A DNA stretch of 64,000 nt, taken from contig CAWVSY010000002.1 of NCBI GenBank assembly GCA_963933055.1, positions 48,731 through 112,730 of the forward strand, written 5' to 3'. Each line of letters opens with the position of its first letter. The stretch's first letter is position 1. Positions 45,278-53,786 of this stretch are shown in pieces. The notes under the pieces are model-generated. The model worked only from the letters and a program-made list of their open reading frames with translations, searched no databases and was not told the origin of the DNA. The DNA is from Oleispira sp963933055. Lineage in GTDB: Bacteria > Pseudomonadota > Gammaproteobacteria > Pseudomonadales > Oceanobacteraceae. A program made the translations under genes and the position numbers.

Positions 45278-45832
45278 ATGCCTAATCCTACAATCCAGCG
45301 CTCTCTGCGCTGGTTACATCAGCTAGAAGACCTGCTCTTAGCACTGGTTCTTTTTATTATGTTAGCCCTCGCCATTACAGATATTGCTATGCGATTAATC
45401 ACTGGGGGCAGCTTGATTTGGATTCCGCCAGTATTACAAATATTAGTACTCTGGCTAGGTTTGCTGGGTGCTCTGTTAGCCAGTCGTAGTCAAGAACACA
45501 TTGCCATTGATGTTATTAGCCGTTTTGTCGGCCCATTAGGAAAAAAAGTGTGCGGTATCAGTGGCAGTGTATTTGCTGCTCTCATTTGTGCCATTGTCGC
45601 CTACTCAAGTATTCAGTTTATTCAACAAGCCATTGAATACGATGATATTGCGTTTGCACAAGTGCCTGCTTGGCCATTACAGCTGATTATTCCTTTTACC
45701 TTTTCACTGATGTCTGTGCGTTTCTTCCTGCATACATTAGGCTTTATATTGATTAAAAACTATCAACCTAATCCTGCTCTTGCATCTGATTCAACAATGT
45801 CTAATTCAGACATGAGAGGAGAGAATTCATAA
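45278..45832 (+). CDS. TRAP transporter small permease (DctQ)
   Basis: The 184-residue membrane protein has four helices, with the DctQ pattern LLLALVLFIMLALAITDIAMRLI, LQILVLWLGLLGALLASRSQEHIAIDVI, a third at ISGSVFAALICAIVAYSSI and a fourth near LIIPFTFSLMSVRFFLH. It forms the small subunit of the TRAP transporter with the DctM protein. The 73-base gap from the binding-protein gene holds a hairpin; its stop overlaps the next start at 45832. Confidence 0.9.
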   Translation: MPNPTIQRSLRWLHQLEDLLLALVLFIMLALAITDIAMRLITGGSLIWIPPVLQILVLWLGLLGALLASRSQEHIAIDVISRFVGPLGKKVCGISGSVFAALICAIVAYSSIQFIQQAIEYDDIAFAQVPAWPLQLIIPFTFSLMSVRFFLHTLGFILIKNYQPNPALASDSTMSNSDMRGENS

Positions 45833-47118
45833 TGGCAATTTTAATATCCGCTTTATTTTTATTGCTGGCACTCATGGGTGCCCCTCTTTTTACAGTGATC
45901 GCCGCGAGTGCATTGTGGGGGTTCTTTCAACAAGACATTGGTTTAGAAGTTGTGGCGATCGAGATTTACCGCCTTACTGAGATGCCTGTACTGACCGCAA
46001 TTCCACTTTTCACGTTTGCTGGGTATTTATTAGGTGAAAGTAAAGCACCACAACGCCTTGTGCGCATTACCGATGCATTATTAGGCTGGATGCCAGGAGG
46101 CCTCGCTATCGTAGCCCTCATCGCCTGTGCATTATTCACCGCTTTTACTGGCGCGTCAGGGGTAACCATTGTTGCGTTAGGAGCACTGCTTTATCCTGCG
46201 CTTAAAAATGCAGGCTATAAGACTAATTTCAATCTAGGTTTAATTACTACATCAGGCAGCCTAGGGCTATTATTTGCGCCATCACTGCCATTGATTTTAT
46301 ATGGTGTTGTGGCACAGCAGCTTGCTCTAGATATTCCGGTAAGTATTGACGATCTATTTTTAGCGGGGATTATTCCAGGTACCTTAATGCTCGTTGCACT
46401 ATCAATCTACAGTGCCATTCAACCAAGGGATCCTGCCGCGTTAAAAAATGTGAAAACATTTGACGCTAAAGAAGCAATTGCCGCAATTAAAGATACGGCT
46501 TGGGAAGCGCCACTTCCGTTTATCGTATTGGGGGGAATTTACGGTGGTTTTATCGCCGTATCTGAAGCGGCTGCCATTACGGCGTTTTACGTTTTGCTGG
46601 TTACTGTCGTTATTCGCCGAGAAATTTCTTTCACTAAACTGCCTATCGTTATGCGAGATTCCATGAAACTCGTAGGGGCAATCATGGTGATACTTGCCGT
46701 TTCATTAGCCTCAACCAACTACATGATTGATGCAGAAATTCCGACATCCATTTTTGATTTTATTAGCGAGCACATTGATAGCCAGCTAACGTTCTTGCTA
46801 TTACTTTTCTTATTCTTATTAGTGCTTGGCATGATGTTGGATATTTTCTCAGCGATTGTGATTATGGTCCCTATTATTTTGCCAATCGCGATTGAGTTTG
46901 GCATTCATCCTGTTCACCTTGGCATACTGTTTTTAGCCAATATGCAGCTGGGTTACTTTACACCGCCAGTCGGAATGAATTTATTCATTGCGAGCTTTCG
47001 TTTTCAGCGACCCGTTACCGAACTGTATCGTGCAACGATTCCCTTTTTCTTCATTTTGCTCACTACGGTATTACTAATTACTTATGTACCTTGGTTGAGC
47101 TTAGTTTTTATTGACTAA
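45832..47118 (+). CDS. TRAP transporter large permease (DctM)
   Basis: The 428-residue membrane protein has about 12 helices and the DctM signatures LTAIPLFTFAGYLLGE, TGASGVTIVALGALLYPAL, GSLGLLFAPSLPLILYGVVA and LANMQLGYFTPPVGMNLFIA. It is the transport subunit, coupling substrate uptake to a sodium or proton gradient. It overlaps the DctQ gene by one base (TAATG), so they are translationally coupled, and its last bases are followed directly by the DTW gene. Confidence 0.93.
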   Translation: MAILISALFLLLALMGAPLFTVIAASALWGFFQQDIGLEVVAIEIYRLTEMPVLTAIPLFTFAGYLLGESKAPQRLVRITDALLGWMPGGLAIVALIACALFTAFTGASGVTIVALGALLYPALKNAGYKTNFNLGLITTSGSLGLLFAPSLPLILYGVVAQQLALDIPVSIDDLFLAGIIPGTLMLVALSIYSAIQPRDPAALKNVKTFDAKEAIAAIKDTAWEAPLPFIVLGGIYGGFIAVSEAAAITAFYVLLVTVVIRREISFTKLPIVMRDSMKLVGAIMVILAVSLASTNYMIDAEIPTSIFDFISEHIDSQLTFLLLLFLFLLVLGMMLDIFSAIVIMVPIILPIAIEFGIHPVHLGILFLANMQLGYFTPPVGMNLFIASFRFQRPVTELYRATIPFFFILLTTVLLITYVPWLSLVFID

Positions 47119-47134
47119 CCCTATCTTGAGCTCT

Positions 47135-47731
47135 ATGTCGAAACGTAAACTTTGCCATCATTGTGAACGCCCAATAAAAACCTGTTTATGCGATGTCATG
47201 ACCTGTTTGGATTGCGACTATGAGCTTGTTATTTTACAAGACCCAAAAGAGGCTAAGCACGCACTTTCATCCGCCCCTATTCTGGCCAAATCAATCACAG
47301 GGGCACGCTTAATCATTGGTGATACGTTCAACCCAGAAGAAGTATTAGGAGATGATTGGCAAGGTAATAGTTTATTAGTCTTCCCCCATACAGAAGGCTT
47401 ATCGAGTGAATACGCGCTTAAACAGACATTCAAATATTTACTACTGCTTGATGGCACATGGCGAAAAGTTGCACGAATGATGCACACAAACCCTTGGTTA
47501 ACCGAACTGCCTTGTATCGCTATTGAATCCAGTAATGGCAGTGAATATCAAATACGAAAATCCCCTCGAGAAGATGGTCTATCAACGATTGAAGCCGCCG
47601 TTCATACCCTAAATGCGTTACACCCACATACCGATTTTTCTGATATTTTGACCGCTTTTAGAAAAATGATTACCTATCAAGTGGATGCTATGGGAGAAGA
47701 AACCTTTAACAAAAATTATCAGCGCCCATGA
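47135..47731 (+). CDS. DTW-domain tRNA-uridine aminocarboxypropyltransferase (TapT-like)
   Basis: The product of 198 residues has an N-terminal zinc-type Cys set (CHHCERPIKTCLCDVMTCLDC) and the TDD/DTW domain signature LLLLDGTWRKVARMM, with IRKSPREDGLSTIEA later. In E. coli TapT (YfiP) of this family makes acp3U at tRNA position 47. Here the motif reads DGTW as usual. I chose ATG 47135 (GAG upstream) over a TTG at 47111 that overlaps the transporter gene. Co-transcription with the TRAP genes is likely by spacing only. Confidence 0.87.
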   Translation: MSKRKLCHHCERPIKTCLCDVMTCLDCDYELVILQDPKEAKHALSSAPILAKSITGARLIIGDTFNPEEVLGDDWQGNSLLVFPHTEGLSSEYALKQTFKYLLLLDGTWRKVARMMHTNPWLTELPCIAIESSNGSEYQIRKSPREDGLSTIEAAVHTLNALHPHTDFSDILTAFRKMITYQVDAMGEETFNKNYQRP

Positions 47732-47754
47732 TATGAAAATGTTAATCTTCAGCA

Positions 47755-48495
47755 ATGAAACAACCCGCCCGTGAAATACATAGAAGTTACGATGAACTTG
47801 GCCCGATTCAAGTTCTAGATGATGGCCAAAAACGTTATCTTGCCTTTGGCACTGATGATGAACAAAGCTGTCAGCTTAAAAGCCAACCTTGTTTACTGCA
47901 GCATGAATATACTCGCGCCATTTTATTAGCATTGTTAATGGTAGAGCCTAAACACATCACGATTATCGGTTTAGGCGGTGGTAGCTTATTAACGACACTG
48001 CATCACTTACTACCAGATTGCCAGTTACAAGGGGTTGAGCTACGGCGTGAAGTTGCCCGCCTAGCCTATAAATATTTTCAGCTCCCTAAGCATGAGAATA
48101 TAAAAGTGCAGATTGCTGATGGCTTTCAATACCTTGCAACAACTGAAAATTTTTCAGATCTCATTATTGCCGACATGTATCTTGCTGAAGGTATCGATCA
48201 GCAACAGTTATCTGCAACTTTTATTGCCAATAGCTACTGCAAGCTAAAAGAAGGTGGATGGCTAGTCTTAAACTACTGGCTCGATCATAAAATGGAAGAA
48301 CACCTCGCCAATGCCTTGCATGAATATTTTGATCAGATATTTATGTGTGATACCGGTGGTGGAAACTGGGTTATTTATGCAGGAAAAGTCGACATCAATA
48401 AGACCATTATTGATGATCAAAAAACAAAACCTTTATCTAAGACCGCCGGTTTCTCTCTGGATTACTTTCGCCGACGCCTCGTGACGATGGCTTAA
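47755..48495 (+). CDS. Spermidine synthase-like SAM-dependent protein
   Basis: The 246-residue protein has a Rossmann fold of the spermidine-synthase type: ITIIGLGGGSLLTTLHHLLPDCQLQGVELRREVARLAYKYF with the nucleotide-binding GGGS loop and acidic end of strand two, and ADMYLAEGIDQQQ where the family has the Asp of the gate. It lacks the N-terminal beta-domain of true SpeE and is short. Such stand-alone proteins are common and have no assigned substrate. It lies 23 bases after the DTW gene on the same strand. Confidence 0.75.
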   Translation: MKQPAREIHRSYDELGPIQVLDDGQKRYLAFGTDDEQSCQLKSQPCLLQHEYTRAILLALLMVEPKHITIIGLGGGSLLTTLHHLLPDCQLQGVELRREVARLAYKYFQLPKHENIKVQIADGFQYLATTENFSDLIIADMYLAEGIDQQQLSATFIANSYCKLKEGGWLVLNYWLDHKMEEHLANALHEYFDQIFMCDTGGGNWVIYAGKVDINKTIIDDQKTKPLSKTAGFSLDYFRRRLVTMA

Positions 48496-48573
48496 TAACC
48501 CATCAATAAATAAAGCTCTGCACTTTAAAATATTGTCTATACTGATTTAACCAGTAAAAAATAGGTTAGCACC

Positions 48574-50583
48574 GTGTATTCAATAGGCATAAAATTTCTT
48601 AATCAACTTACCTTTACCCGTAAGTTTCAGATCATTCTATTTACCTTATTACTGCCTATCCTATATGCATCCGTCGTGATTTATATAGGAAATAGCAATA
48701 GAATTGAATTAACCACGAATAGAATCGTAGGCATTGAAACGATCAATAAGCTCAAACCATTACGGATCATCGCGGCCAAGCACCGAGGCAATTTGGCGCA
48801 ATGGTTTGCAGGTAATAAAGATGTTGAGACCACAATACGTTCGCTAGAACAAGAGATGACACAGGCATTCGATATCGTCCAAAAGGATCTCGGTAAGCCT
48901 TTCTACCTAGACGACGAGCGACAATCTTTTAGCCAACTTAAGCAAGCCTGGGGCAAGCTAAACATTGATAGCATTCGACAAGGAAAACCCGAAAAAAGCT
49001 TTTCACAACATACTTTATGGGTCAGGCAAGCAGACAATTTAATTAGAGATATCGCAAATCAATCAGGTTTAAATCGCGACCTTCATGTAACAACATACAA
49101 GCTAATGGAAATTGCTGTATTTAGTATTCCTCAGTTGCAAGAACAGCTAGGTCAATTACGAGGCATTGGTGCCGGTGTCGCGACGAAAGGGAAGTTTGAT
49201 GCTAACTCATTTGTATCTGCAAGCACCCTATATGCTGATGTACAAGATACGGTTATTAAAATTGAGCATGAATTTTCAATGCTCAAAAATATTTCCCCTA
49301 CTTATATTCCTAACGAATTCAAGCAAGCTAAAGACGGCACCAAAGAATTTAATAAAATAACGAAAACGCAAATATTAGATCCTGAAAAGCCTACTATTTC
49401 TGGCACTGAATACTTTGCAGCAGGCACTAGCGCCATTAAACAAGCGGCACTATTACATCAGGCTATCAATAGCCTTTATCAAAAAGAACTGTCAGAAAAC
49501 AGACAAAAAATGATCAATGAAATGATCTTATCTCTAGGCGCTTTTGCACTTCTATTCTTAATCAGTTGCTATCTGTTTATCTGTTTAAAAATAACGGTCG
49601 ATCACAATGCCCACATTACACAAAGCATGGCTGCCGATTTAGAAGAAGGTCGCTTGAATCAAGAATACCACTCTGACAGTAAAGACGAACTCGGCAATAC
49701 CATCAAAGCGCTAAAAACATCCTATGCAAAATTAAGAACGATTGTTTCAAAAGTACGTACCCACTCGGAAACGCTCTCTCACTCTTCTGGCGCTTTATCT
49801 GATGTATCGGCAGAAGTTAACCAGCTTGGGGATGAACAAAAAAGTCGAGTTACCATTATCTCCGCCGCGGCTAACAATCTGGCCGCTACTGCACAGGAAG
49901 TATCCTCCCATTGTGAAAATGCGGCAAACAAAATGCACGAATCACAGCAACAAGCGTCATTAGGGGCAACGCACTCACACTCATCTGCAGAAGTTATTAG
50001 AACATTAGCAAACAATGTGAGAAATGCAGGTGACGAAATCGGAGATTTAGCTCAGCAAGCAGCATCTATTAGCACCGTTATTGATGTTATTAAAGCCATT
50101 GCCGAACAAACCAATTTATTGGCACTCAATGCCGCAATCGAAGCCGCTAGAGCTGGAGAACAAGGCAGGGGGTTCGCGGTGGTCGCTGACGAGGTACGTA
50201 CTTTAGCCACTCGCACGCAGGCATCAACCAATGAAATTGAAAATACAATTTCAAGCTTACAGAAAGTCGCAGAAAGAGCTGTCTTAGCAATGGCAACCTC
50301 TTGTGACCAAGCCAATCAGAGCGAAACGGAAGCAACTCAAACCGGAGAAATACTCCGTAATATTGAAACATCGATCAATGAAGTGAGTGGTTTGATCGAA
50401 CAAGTCGCTGCGGCGGGTGTTCAACAGGCCGACGCCGCTAATGACATTGCTCAAAATATTATAGCGGTTGATGATGCTTCAACAGATTTATTAACAAAAG
50501 CTAAAAACATGTCGACCATTGCAAATGAAGTGGGTCATGACAGCTTAGAGCTTGATAAACAAATGCAGTCATTTAGCGTATAG
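48574..50583 (+). CDS. Methyl-accepting chemotaxis protein
   Basis: The 669-residue receptor has a membrane helix near 18-38, a helical periplasmic sensor of about 275 residues, a second helix near 315-335, a HAMP-type linker, and a cytoplasmic signalling domain with the invariant tip AEQTNLLALNAAIEAARAGE followed by GRGFAVVADEVRTLA. The sensor has no family I can name; its length suggests a double helical bundle. Start is GTG 48574 with AGG upstream. It is monocistronic and convergent with the LexA-like gene, the two stops being six bases apart. Confidence 0.93.
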   Translation: MYSIGIKFLNQLTFTRKFQIILFTLLLPILYASVVIYIGNSNRIELTTNRIVGIETINKLKPLRIIAAKHRGNLAQWFAGNKDVETTIRSLEQEMTQAFDIVQKDLGKPFYLDDERQSFSQLKQAWGKLNIDSIRQGKPEKSFSQHTLWVRQADNLIRDIANQSGLNRDLHVTTYKLMEIAVFSIPQLQEQLGQLRGIGAGVATKGKFDANSFVSASTLYADVQDTVIKIEHEFSMLKNISPTYIPNEFKQAKDGTKEFNKITKTQILDPEKPTISGTEYFAAGTSAIKQAALLHQAINSLYQKELSENRQKMINEMILSLGAFALLFLISCYLFICLKITVDHNAHITQSMAADLEEGRLNQEYHSDSKDELGNTIKALKTSYAKLRTIVSKVRTHSETLSHSSGALSDVSAEVNQLGDEQKSRVTIISAAANNLAATAQEVSSHCENAANKMHESQQQASLGATHSHSSAEVIRTLANNVRNAGDEIGDLAQQAASISTVIDVIKAIAEQTNLLALNAAIEAARAGEQGRGFAVVADEVRTLATRTQASTNEIENTISSLQKVAERAVLAMATSCDQANQSETEATQTGEILRNIETSINEVSGLIEQVAAAGVQQADAANDIAQNIIAVDDASTDLLTKAKNMSTIANEVGHDSLELDKQMQSFSV

Positions 50584-50589
50584 AATGAA

Positions 50590-51249
50590 TTAAATAGCCC
50601 GAGCGCACCAAACAATTTTACCGGCAACAGGATTTGTATCTCTAGCAGAAGGCGCTATTGTCCAATTATTGAACTCTGCGTTATCACTGATAACGCAGAG
50701 TTCACCTTGCTGATCGATTAAGCGTTTAGCCATTAAACCATCTTCACTTTGCAATAAATATAAACCTTCACTACTGACGGTTTGCTGTGACATATCCACC
50801 AAGACACGATCACCATCCTGTAACGTTGGTAACATGCTATCTCCACTAATAGTTACAAATACCAGCTGCTCACTCGAGACATTAAGCTGGCGAGATAAGA
50901 AAGATTTATTAAACGCAAAGTAGTCTTCAACATCTTCTGCGACCACTTCATTTCCTAAACCAGCTGACGCTTGAACATCAAACATAGGGGCAAAAATTAA
51001 ATCATTATGATTCGGGGTACCCGCAACTTGGCTCCCCACACTCTGCTCTCCGGTTAATAACCAGGTTAAGTCCACCTTGTACTCTTCATACAGCTCTTGT
51101 AAATACGCCATTGAAGGACGGCTCATTCCACGGCAAATTTTATAAATATGGGACGCCGATTTACCTGTAAGCTCAGCAAAGTGTTTTTTATTACCTTTCG
51201 CTAATTGGTCAACAACCAGCTGAAAACGACGAGAAAAAGCAGTAGACAT
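50590..51249 (-). CDS. LexA/CI-like repressor (HTH plus S24 peptidase)
   Basis: The 219-residue protein has an N-terminal helix-turn-helix (KHFAELTGKSASHIYKICRG) and a C-terminal S24 self-cleavage domain: Ala-Gly cleavage site in VQASAGLGNE, nucleophile Ser in ISGDSMLPTLQDGD, and the base Lys in LMAKRL. Family members repress phage, pyocin or stress genes and cut themselves when RecA is activated. No phage gene is nearby, so this is a stand-alone regulator with unknown targets. A perfect 35-bp palindrome lies inside its coding sequence (50670-50704). Confidence 0.88.
   Translation of the reverse strand: MSTAFSRRFQLVVDQLAKGNKKHFAELTGKSASHIYKICRGMSRPSMAYLQELYEEYKVDLTWLLTGEQSVGSQVAGTPNHNDLIFAPMFDVQASAGLGNEVVAEDVEDYFAFNKSFLSRQLNVSSEQLVFVTISGDSMLPTLQDGDRVLVDMSQQTVSSEGLYLLQSEDGLMAKRLIDQQGELCVISDNAEFNNWTIAPSARDTNPVAGKIVWCARAI
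50670..50704. repeat. Perfect 35-bp palindrome inside the repressor gene
   Basis: The arms are TGAACTCTGCGTTATCA (50670-50686) and its exact reverse complement (50688-50704), around one central C. It encodes the ELCVISDNAEF segment of the S24 domain. No T run follows on either strand, so it is not an ordinary terminator. Confidence 0.9.
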
Positions 51250-51279
51250 GAAATACCAAACATAAAACGATGAGGAAAT

Positions 51280-51302
51280 TAGCCGCGCAGTATACGCGGC
51301 TA
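51280..51302 (-). terminator. Hairpin between rhlE and the repressor gene
   Basis: TAGCCGCG (51280-51287) pairs with CGCGGCTA (51295-51302), with a seven-base loop. It lies 28 bases beyond the rhlE stop. The following minus-strand bases AATTTCC are a poor T run, so termination is only probable. Confidence 0.45.
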
Positions 51303-51329
51303 TTTAAAGGGATCAATCATAAGCAGAAA

Positions 51330-52601
51330 TTAACGGCTTCTATTACGGCCACCAGAACGATTACCCGTTTTTTCTCCGTATGCACGCGCTTTTTGACGGC
51401 CCTTTTGTGCGGTACGAGAGTTCTTTTTATTCTTTGCCACAGGCTTGGTTAAGTCAGGTTCATATCCCGGATACCACGATTGCGGAACACGATCATCCAA
51501 TACGGCTTCGATCTCTTCTAACAAATACTCTTCGCCCATAGACATCAAAGAAATGGCTAAGCCCTCTAATCCTGCACGGCCTGTTCGCCCTATACGATGA
51601 ATATAGTCTTCAGCAATATAAGGCAATTCATAGTTAATTACATATTGCAGCTGTTGAATATCCAACCCCCGAGCAGCAACATCAGTGGCGACTAAAGCAC
51701 GCACCTTACCTTCTTTAAATTCTTCCAAAGCACGCTCACGCGCACCTTGGGATTTATCCCCATGAATCGACTGGGTTTTAATACCGTCTTTACACATTTC
51801 TTTAGCAAGCGCATCTGCCCCTTGCTTCGTGCGAACAAAAATTAAAACTTGCTGCCAGTTTTTGGAACCAATCATAAAAGAAGTTAGTTCGCGCTTTTTG
51901 TCTTCATCAACCACATAAACCATCTGCTCAACTTTCGCGGCGGTGGTATTGCGTGCATCTACTTCAATCAACTCCGGATTTTTTAAAATGTTTTTACTTA
52001 ACGTAAAAATTTCTTCGTTAAAGGTCGCCGAAAACAACATGGTCTGGCGGTCACTAGGAACTCGCTTCAAAATACGTTGAATATCGATAATAAAACCCAT
52101 ATCCAACATACGGTCAGCTTCATCAAAAACTAAAAATTGCAATTGAGACAAGCTCACCGCTTGCTTTTGCATCAAGTCTAATAAACGCCCAGGGGTTGCA
52201 ACCAACACATCCACACCGTCTGCTAGCGCATCAACCTGTGGATTAATGCTCACACCACCATAAGCAATCGCGCAGCTTAAACCGGTATCATCACCGTATT
52301 TAACAAAACTTTTATATACTTGCTGAGCAAGCTCACGCGTTGGGGTTAATACTAATCCACGCAAAGGCTGAACTTCGTCAGACGCTAGCGGGTTTTCTTC
52401 ACGAATATTCAATAAACGGTGCAAAATAGGCAATGCAAATGCGGCTGTTTTCCCCGTACCCGTTTGCGCCCCAGCCATCACATCTTTTCCCAATAAAATA
52501 GCAGGAATTGCAGCCGCTTGAATAGGCGTAGGATTTTCATAACCCGCAGCAGTCCAGCCAGACATTAAGCGTGGATCTAAATTTAACGAGGAGAAAGACA
52601 T
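51330..52601 (-). CDS. rhlE: DEAD-box RNA helicase RhlE
   Basis: The helicase core has all motifs in order: Q motif YENPTPIQ, motif I AQTGTGKT, Ia PTRELAQQ, II VFDEADRMLD, III SATF, IV-V IFVRTKQGAD and ATDVAARGLD, VI HRIGRTGRAG. The C-terminus is a short basic tail (KNKKNSRTAQKGRQKARAYG then GGRNRSR) as in RhlE-type proteins, used for RNA binding. ATG 52601 with AAGG upstream is preferred to a TTG six bases earlier. It follows the acyltransferase gene by 74 bases on the same strand. RhlE acts in ribosome assembly and RNA turnover, often in cold adaptation. Confidence 0.93.
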   Translation of the reverse strand: MSFSSLNLDPRLMSGWTAAGYENPTPIQAAAIPAILLGKDVMAGAQTGTGKTAAFALPILHRLLNIREENPLASDEVQPLRGLVLTPTRELAQQVYKSFVKYGDDTGLSCAIAYGGVSINPQVDALADGVDVLVATPGRLLDLMQKQAVSLSQLQFLVFDEADRMLDMGFIIDIQRILKRVPSDRQTMLFSATFNEEIFTLSKNILKNPELIEVDARNTTAAKVEQMVYVVDEDKKRELTSFMIGSKNWQQVLIFVRTKQGADALAKEMCKDGIKTQSIHGDKSQGARERALEEFKEGKVRALVATDVAARGLDIQQLQYVINYELPYIAEDYIHRIGRTGRAGLEGLAISLMSMGEEYLLEEIEAVLDDRVPQSWYPGYEPDLTKPVAKNKKNSRTAQKGRQKARAYGEKTGNRSGGRNRSR

Positions 52602-52675
52602 AACCAATAACCTTAGCGACTGATGCGCTAGACAATATTTAAAAAATTTTAAGAATAAACTAAAAAGAAACGCGA

Positions 52676-53560
52676 CTATTTTTTATAAAAATTGGAGCGA
52701 CCTTCGGGCTGACGACGAAAACGCTTATAATTCCATTGATACTGCTCAGGACAATCGTTAACGCACTCTTCAATGCTTGCATTTAAGGCCGTAGCCGCCG
52801 CTACTTCATCTGTATTGCGAATTTGTTCATTCCCTGGTTTTAACACGACACAAAAACGACCATTATCTAAACGCTTAGCATAAGCAAATAATATGGCCGC
52901 TGAAGACTTACTCGCCATTTTACAAACAAGCTTACCGGTTAATGCCGTTTGTCCAAATAATGGAGCAAATACACCACCTTTTAATCCAGGCTCTTGATCA
53001 GGTAGAACACCGATTATTCCTTTATTTTTAAGAACCCTGAACAAGGACTTAACACCACCGCTATCAGCAGGTACAAGATCAATCCCCACACGCACACGTG
53101 TTTTATAAATAAAATCATCTAGTGCTGGAATTTTTGCAGGTTTATACATCGCCGTCATATTGAAGTAGCGGCGAAAGAATATGGTCATAACCTCCCAGTT
53201 CCCAAGATGCGGGACATTGAAAATGATGCCATTTTCTTCTTCCATTGCTTTTTCAAGATGCTCAAGACCTTCGATTTTAACAATTAAGTCTTGCACTTTA
53301 TCAACAGACCACATAAATGACATACCCATTTCGGCATACAACTTCCCTAAAGAAATTAGACTTTCACGAGCAAGTAATTCAATTTCTTTTTCACTGTAAT
53401 TAGGATAACAAAGACGTAAGTTAATCTTAGATACTCGTGCCGTATCAGTAAACCACATCATCTTGCCTATTGCGGCCCCCAAAGCTTGAGCAGCAGGTAA
53501 GGGTAAAAAAGAGACCAGGCGAATAAGGCCAATGCCTATATAAACAATAAGATTTTTCAC
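52676..53560 (-). CDS. LpxL/HtrB-family lipid A acyltransferase
   Basis: The protein of about 294 residues has an N-terminal membrane helix (LIVYIGIGLIRLVSFLPLP) and the acyltransferase motif FNVPHLGNWEVM with the catalytic His and acid, then KPAKIPALDDFI and GVLPDQEPG. This is the late-acyltransferase family (LpxL, LpxM, HtrB) that adds the secondary fatty acid chains to lipid A at the inner membrane; the exact position cannot be told. I place the start at GTG 53560, because AGGA is six bases before it; an upstream TTG at 53590 has no ribosome site. Confidence 0.87.
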   Translation of the reverse strand: MKNLIVYIGIGLIRLVSFLPLPAAQALGAAIGKMMWFTDTARVSKINLRLCYPNYSEKEIELLARESLISLGKLYAEMGMSFMWSVDKVQDLIVKIEGLEHLEKAMEEENGIIFNVPHLGNWEVMTIFFRRYFNMTAMYKPAKIPALDDFIYKTRVRVGIDLVPADSGGVKSLFRVLKNKGIIGVLPDQEPGLKGGVFAPLFGQTALTGKLVCKMASKSSAAILFAYAKRLDNGRFCVVLKPGNEQIRNTDEVAAATALNASIEECVNDCPEQYQWNYKRFRRQPEGRSNFYKK

Positions 53561-53786
53561 AGCTATTCCTACACTTTGTTTTGTCGTCAATAAATGGGGG
53601 ATATGTTGACTAGAATAACATCATGCAGCAACGATCTCGATATTTTCGTCGACGGCCCTTGCGCTTCTTTGTTATTAACTCAGAAACATGGCGCATTTGA
53701 ACACAATACAAGCTTCGTAGACTGGCAGTATCTAAACCATGAATTATAATTTATATTATCAACTATAATGACGAAAAGGACATTCG

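Noticed and set aside
53623..53700. 25-residue basic open frame (MQQRSRYFRRRPLRFF start)
   Set aside because: No ribosome site or conserved context; it lies in the promoter region between divergent genes and could arise by chance.
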